Source: JAVJUS01 sp040220455 (GTDB lineage Bacteria; Pseudomonadota; Alphaproteobacteria; DSM-16000; Inquilinaceae). From it: a stretch of DNA of 20,549 nt. Under the pieces are notes generated by a model, which worked only from the letters and a program-made list of their open reading frames with translations, had not been told where the DNA came from and ran no database searches. The stretch lies in assembly GCA_040220455.1 (NCBI GenBank), contig JAVJUS010000015.1:1-20549 (forward strand), in the 5' to 3' direction. A program made the translations under genes and the position numbers. Every line of letters starts with the position of its first letter. Positions within the stretch are counted from its first letter, which is position 1. Positions 19,977 through 20,549 of the stretch are shown in pieces.

Positions 19977-20092
19977 GTCATCCCCGCGAAAGCGGGGATC
20001 CATCAGCGCAGTCTACCGAACGCGGCAAGACTCCGATGGTTCGCGCCGACCAGGCGGCGGGAACCTTGGATCCCCGCTTTCGCGGGGATGAC
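19977..20092. repeat. Inverted pair of ATCCCCGCGAAAGCGGGGAT repeats
   Basis: The 26-bp sequence at 19977-20002 recurs as its exact reverse complement at 20067-20092, with 64 bp between. Each copy is itself a hairpin, ATCCCCGC-GAAA-GCGGGGAT, or its complement. This is a widespread REP-like palindrome of proteobacterial genomes, here in a paired (BIME-like) layout. It lies between convergent htpX and the Smr gene, so it could end both transcripts. No transposase for such repeats is nearby. Confidence 0.9.
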
Positions 20093-20116
20093 GAATGACC
20101 ATGAACGTAATCCGAC

Positions 20117-20549
20117 CTACACGACACCCTCCCGCCGGCGCTTGAGCAGCACGTAGAGGGCGCCCGTCCCGCCGTGGCGGGCCTGGGCGGTTTCGATCGC
20201 CAGGATCTTGTCGCGCAGGTCCGGCGCATTGAGCCATTCGGGCACCCGGGCGCGCAGGACGCCGCGGCCCTCCGGCGGGCCGCCGTGCCGGCGCGAGCCC
20301 GGCGCCTCCGGTCCGCCCTTGCCGGTCACCACCAGAACCATGCGCCGGCCGCGCGCGTGACTGTCGCCGATGAAGCGCCGAAGCGCGCCATGGGCCGCGG
20401 CCTGGGTCATGCCGTGGAGGTCCAGCGACGCCTCCACCGCCAGCCGCCCCTTGCGCAGCCGGTCGGCCGTGCGCCTGTCGACGCCGGCCGCGCGGCCGGG
20501 CGACAGCGGGGGCGGCGACGCCCGACGCGTCGCGGCGGGCAGGGGCGCC
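20117..20549 (-). CDS. Smr-domain protein, 5' end cut by window edge
   Basis: The frame runs off the right edge, so the start is outside; at least 143 codons are seen. The stretch GVDRRTADRLRKGRLAVEASLDLHGMTQAAAHGALRRF leads into a small MutS-related (Smr) domain with the signature LDLHGMT, then VVTGKGG and GGTGALYVLLKRR at the end. Smr domains are nucleases or nucleic-acid binding modules; stand-alone bacterial ones such as YdaL/SmrB-type nick DNA or cut RNA on collided ribosomes. This form, with its basic proline-rich N-terminus, is common in alphaproteobacteria and its substrate is not known. The TAG stop falls in a CGACCTAC string also seen in the hairpin at 18492-18564, suggesting the repeat may reach into the gene end. 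An internal GTG at 20435-20437 is not the start. Confidence 0.9.
   Translation of the reverse strand, partial: APLPAATRRASPPPLSPGRAAGVDRRTADRLRKGRLAVEASLDLHGMTQAAAHGALRRFIGDSHARGRRMVLVVTGKGGPEAPGSRRHGGPPEGRGVLRARVPEWLNAPDLRDKILAIETAQARHGGTGALYVLLKRRREGVV

Overview
The window is very GC-rich and reads as chromosomal DNA of an alphaproteobacterium. Three things point there: a fabI-fabB-fabA operon next to irr, as in rhizobia and relatives; an Irr-type Fur regulator with no cysteines; and small families typical of the class (DUF1674/SDHAF4, DUF4170, a DUF1127-like protein). The genus cannot be told from the sequence. Almost every gene can be assigned to a family. No rRNA, tRNA or CRISPR was seen.

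Layout. 1-372: right end of an IS3-family insertion sequence, followed by a gene-free stretch with hairpins and two short-period repeat arrays. 373-2756: peroxide-defence locus with ahpC and ahpD on the minus strand and oxyR divergent. 2907-3889: a Xre/MbcA/ParS-RES toxin-antitoxin pair. 3939-6667: a DUF6502 protein and a DUF5666 lipoprotein (minus, overlapping by 4 bp), divergent from a fasciclin-domain lipoprotein. 6725-7875: DUF4170 and DUF2461 genes on the minus strand. 7981-9268: small proteins and a MarR-type regulator, threaded with related palindromes (ATCCGA-NN-TCGGAT type). 9409-11111: a NavAb-like voltage-gated sodium channel overlapping a glycerophosphodiester phosphodiesterase. 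11118-13918: fabA-fabB-fabI, transcribed leftward. 14115-15078: one small unknown gene and a long, mostly empty interval. 15079-18467: irr, then rubrerythrin, a two-cluster Fe-S (HdrD/GlpC-like) protein and DUF3501. 18605-20549: SDHAF4-like, htpX and a truncated Smr-domain gene, with dispersed palindromic repeats in both convergent intergenic gaps.

How the genes work together. Two peroxide/iron systems lie in one window. AhpC reduces peroxide, AhpD recharges it, and OxyR (both redox cysteines present) senses peroxide. Rubrerythrin has a full set of diiron ligands but no rubredoxin domain, so it needs an outside electron donor. The Fe-S protein and DUF3501 just downstream are candidate partners. 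A palindrome resembling an Irr (ICE) box sits directly upstream of the rubrerythrin promoter, with irr immediately upstream, so iron status probably controls this module. This Irr-rubrerythrin-Fe-S-DUF3501 unit is the best candidate here for a poorly described system. The second is the palindrome family shared by the small-protein/MarR region.
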